A DNA stretch of 6,419 nucleotides from Alphaproteobacteria bacterium (GTDB lineage: Bacteria > Pseudomonadota > Alphaproteobacteria > RF32 > UBA3637). Below the pieces are notes generated by a model, which was given only the letters and a program-made list of their open reading frames with translations, had not been told where the DNA came from and did no database searches. The stretch spans positions 1 through 6,419 of the forward strand of contig JAGBRF010000073.1 of assembly GCA_017632555.1 (NCBI GenBank). The letters run 5' to 3'. The translations under genes and the position numbers were made by a program. Below, one piece after another: positions 5,493 to 6,419 of the stretch. The number at the start of each line of letters is the position of its first letter. Position 1 is the first letter of the stretch.

Positions 5493-6065
5493 TTATAAAA
5501 TATTTTGATAAATGTCATATAAGGGAAGTTTTCTGGACCATGCCGCTATTTTTGCGGGTAATCCTTCTTTGATTTTGGCCAATCCTTTTTTATCCGTAAC
5601 GATAATGGATTGCAAGCAACCGGCGGCATTATAACGAACGGTTGTTTTGTCCTTTAATGATTCAAACAATGAATACCGTTTTTGCGGATTATAATGTCCG
5701 ACACCTTTTTCGGTATATCGATATTCGTCCGTTGTTATGGTGTATTGGTAAATGTCTGTTTGGGTATTGTAAAATTCATCTGTGTTTGAATCAAAGAATG
5801 TGTGAGTAAAGTTTTTTGCGTAAAAGCGAACCGTTGCGGGCAAACGGCAAAATCCGTCATAAACTTCTGTGTAATATGAATGCGAAAATTCCAATATCTT
5901 GTTACCGTTATTGGAAAAGCATAAATTTGAAATAAAATTGTCCGTTTGGTCCAATTCAATGTGCGGATATTCGATAAAAAATTCTTTGATTAAATTTTGG
6001 GCATTGTTTCCTTCAATGCCAAAGTATTTACATATTTTTCCTAATGTTTCCGGTGTCAATTGCAT
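5493..6065 (-). CDS. Uncharacterised 190-residue protein
   Basis: I do not recognise the family. The start at 6065 (MQLTPETLGKICKYFGIE) has AGGA 9 nt upstream. A longer in-frame ATG at 6113 lacks a ribosome site and would precede the predicted transcription start, so it is rejected. With the chosen start there is no signal peptide and no membrane segment, which suggests a cytosolic protein. It is rich in Tyr, Phe, Asn, Asp and Thr. The first 35 residues look helical, and the middle (about 45-150), with many alternating aromatic and polar residues such as TDIYQYTITTDEYRYTEKGV, looks like beta strands. Near the end the segment VTDKKGLAKIKEGLPAKI is helix-prone. Cysteines are few and scattered. 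It has its own promoter, back to back with that of the next plus-strand gene, and is separated from ffs by a weak terminator. Confidence 0.8.
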   Translation of the reverse strand: MQLTPETLGKICKYFGIEGNNAQNLIKEFFIEYPHIELDQTDNFISNLCFSNNGNKILEFSHSYYTEVYDGFCRLPATVRFYAKNFTHTFFDSNTDEFYNTQTDIYQYTITTDEYRYTEKGVGHYNPQKRYSLFESLKDKTTVRYNAAGCLQSIIVTDKKGLAKIKEGLPAKIAAWSRKLPLYDIYQNIL

Positions 6066-6101
6066 AATAAAAAATCCTATGAAAAACAAATCAATGGCAA
6101 C

Positions 6102-6130
6102 ACTATACACCATAATTTTTTTTAAATCAA
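6102..6130 (-). promoter_or_regulatory. Promoter of the 190-residue gene
   Basis: On the minus strand TTGATT (6130-6125) and TATAGT (6107-6102) are 17 bp apart. The start would lie near 6095, about 30 nt upstream of the ATG at 6065 and inside the longer in-frame ORF, which supports the shorter start. It diverges from the plus-strand promoter 17 bp to its right. Confidence 0.6.
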
Positions 6131-6147
6131 GAAAAATATAAAAATAC

Positions 6148-6176
6148 TTGACAAAACAAATAAATTATGGTATAAT
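6148..6176 (+). promoter_or_regulatory. Perfect-consensus sigma-70 promoter with extended -10
   Basis: TTGACA (6148-6153) and TATAAT (6171-6176) are 17 bp apart, with TG at 6168-6169 forming an extended -10. The A/T-rich stretch at 6131-6147 could act as an UP element. Transcription should start near 6183, leaving a leader of about 49 nt before the ATG at 6232. The architecture matches that of the promoter at 361-389. Confidence 0.85.
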
Positions 6177-6231
6177 ACTGCATCAATTTAGCTTAAAAAG
6201 TAAGTTTGATACATAAAAAAAGGAGAGGAAT

Positions 6232-6419
6232 ATGCCGGAATTTACATTTTTAACAGAAAAACAAATTGGTGCTCTGGATGTAATGAAGCGTTATGGTACG
6301 AAGGTTGCTCAGACTGATTTGGCGAGCATATTGAGTGGCCATATGACTAATAGAGATGATCGTACTTCTGAAGGTGATTTAACTTGTACCTCTTGGTCCG
6401 CGTCTTTGAATGTCTATAG
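6232..6419 (+). CDS. Uncharacterised protein, N-terminal part (runs off the right edge)
   Basis: The frame is open from the ATG at 6232 to the window end, 62 codons plus two bases, with no stop, so the gene continues beyond. The start is well supported: AAAAAGGAGAGG lies 3 nt or more upstream, with the core AGGAG (6221-6225) about 6 nt from the ATG, behind a perfect promoter. The peptide begins MPEFTFLTEKQIGALDVMKR and continues with a likely helix, then a polar segment (HMTNRDDRTSEGDLTCTSW). There is no signal peptide or membrane segment in the visible part. I do not recognise the family. Strong transcription and translation signals suggest an abundant product. Confidence 0.75.
   Translation, partial: MPEFTFLTEKQIGALDVMKRYGTKVAQTDLASILSGHMTNRDDRTSEGDLTCTSWSASLNVY

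Noticed and set aside
6066..6113. Hydrophobic N-terminal extension of the 190-residue protein
   Set aside because: It overlaps the promoter -10 and has no ribosome site; the apparent signal-like stretch is a by-product of AT-rich promoter DNA.
1..6419. tRNA genes, CRISPR arrays, insertion sequences or phage genes
   Set aside because: No cloverleaf, regularly spaced repeats, transposase motifs or terminal inverted repeats were found on reading both strands.

Overview
The window comes from an AT-rich bacterial chromosome, most likely an alphaproteobacterium. The S21 sequence is alphaproteobacterial in type, and the SRP RNA gene lies directly upstream of dnaX, as it does in that class. No tRNA, CRISPR array or mobile element is visible, so most of the window is core information-processing DNA flanked by lineage-specific genes.

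Layout. Positions 1-289 hold the end of an unrecognised reading frame that a TAA interrupts at 41-43; a rho-independent terminator follows. Positions 361-1963 (+) are a single-gene unit: a perfect-consensus promoter, then a 511-residue exported protein with no Cys or Trp and with 11-residue amphipathic periodicity. A bidirectional terminator at 1968-2001 separates it from a long block on the minus strand. Read in transcription order, that block is a small unknown gene (6065-5493), the SRP RNA ffs (5440-5337), dnaX (5323-3626), an internal promoter with a structured leader, then rpsF, rpsR, rplI and rpsU (3458-2016). At the right edge a second perfect-consensus promoter reads outward (+) into a gene cut off by the window end.

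How the genes work together. rpsF, rpsR and rplI encode S6, S18 and L9. They are tightly packed (1-nt overlap, then an 11-nt gap), and rpsU (S21) follows 35 nt later with no terminator between, so the four probably form one ribosomal-protein operon. Its leader carries a hairpin of the kind bound by the S6:S18 complex. dnaX (clamp-loader tau/gamma) has no visible promoter of its own and seems to share the ffs promoter.

Most notable points: (1) rpsU appears to start at AUA, behind a very strong Shine-Dalgarno that can be sequestered in a small hairpin. (2) dnaX contains a run of nine A at the domain III/IV boundary, and both shifted frames stop within a few codons, which suggests programmed slippage making a gamma-like short form. 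(3) The mature SRP RNA end lies about 13 nt from the dnaX start codon. (4) The exported protein has LEA/synuclein-like 11-residue repeats.
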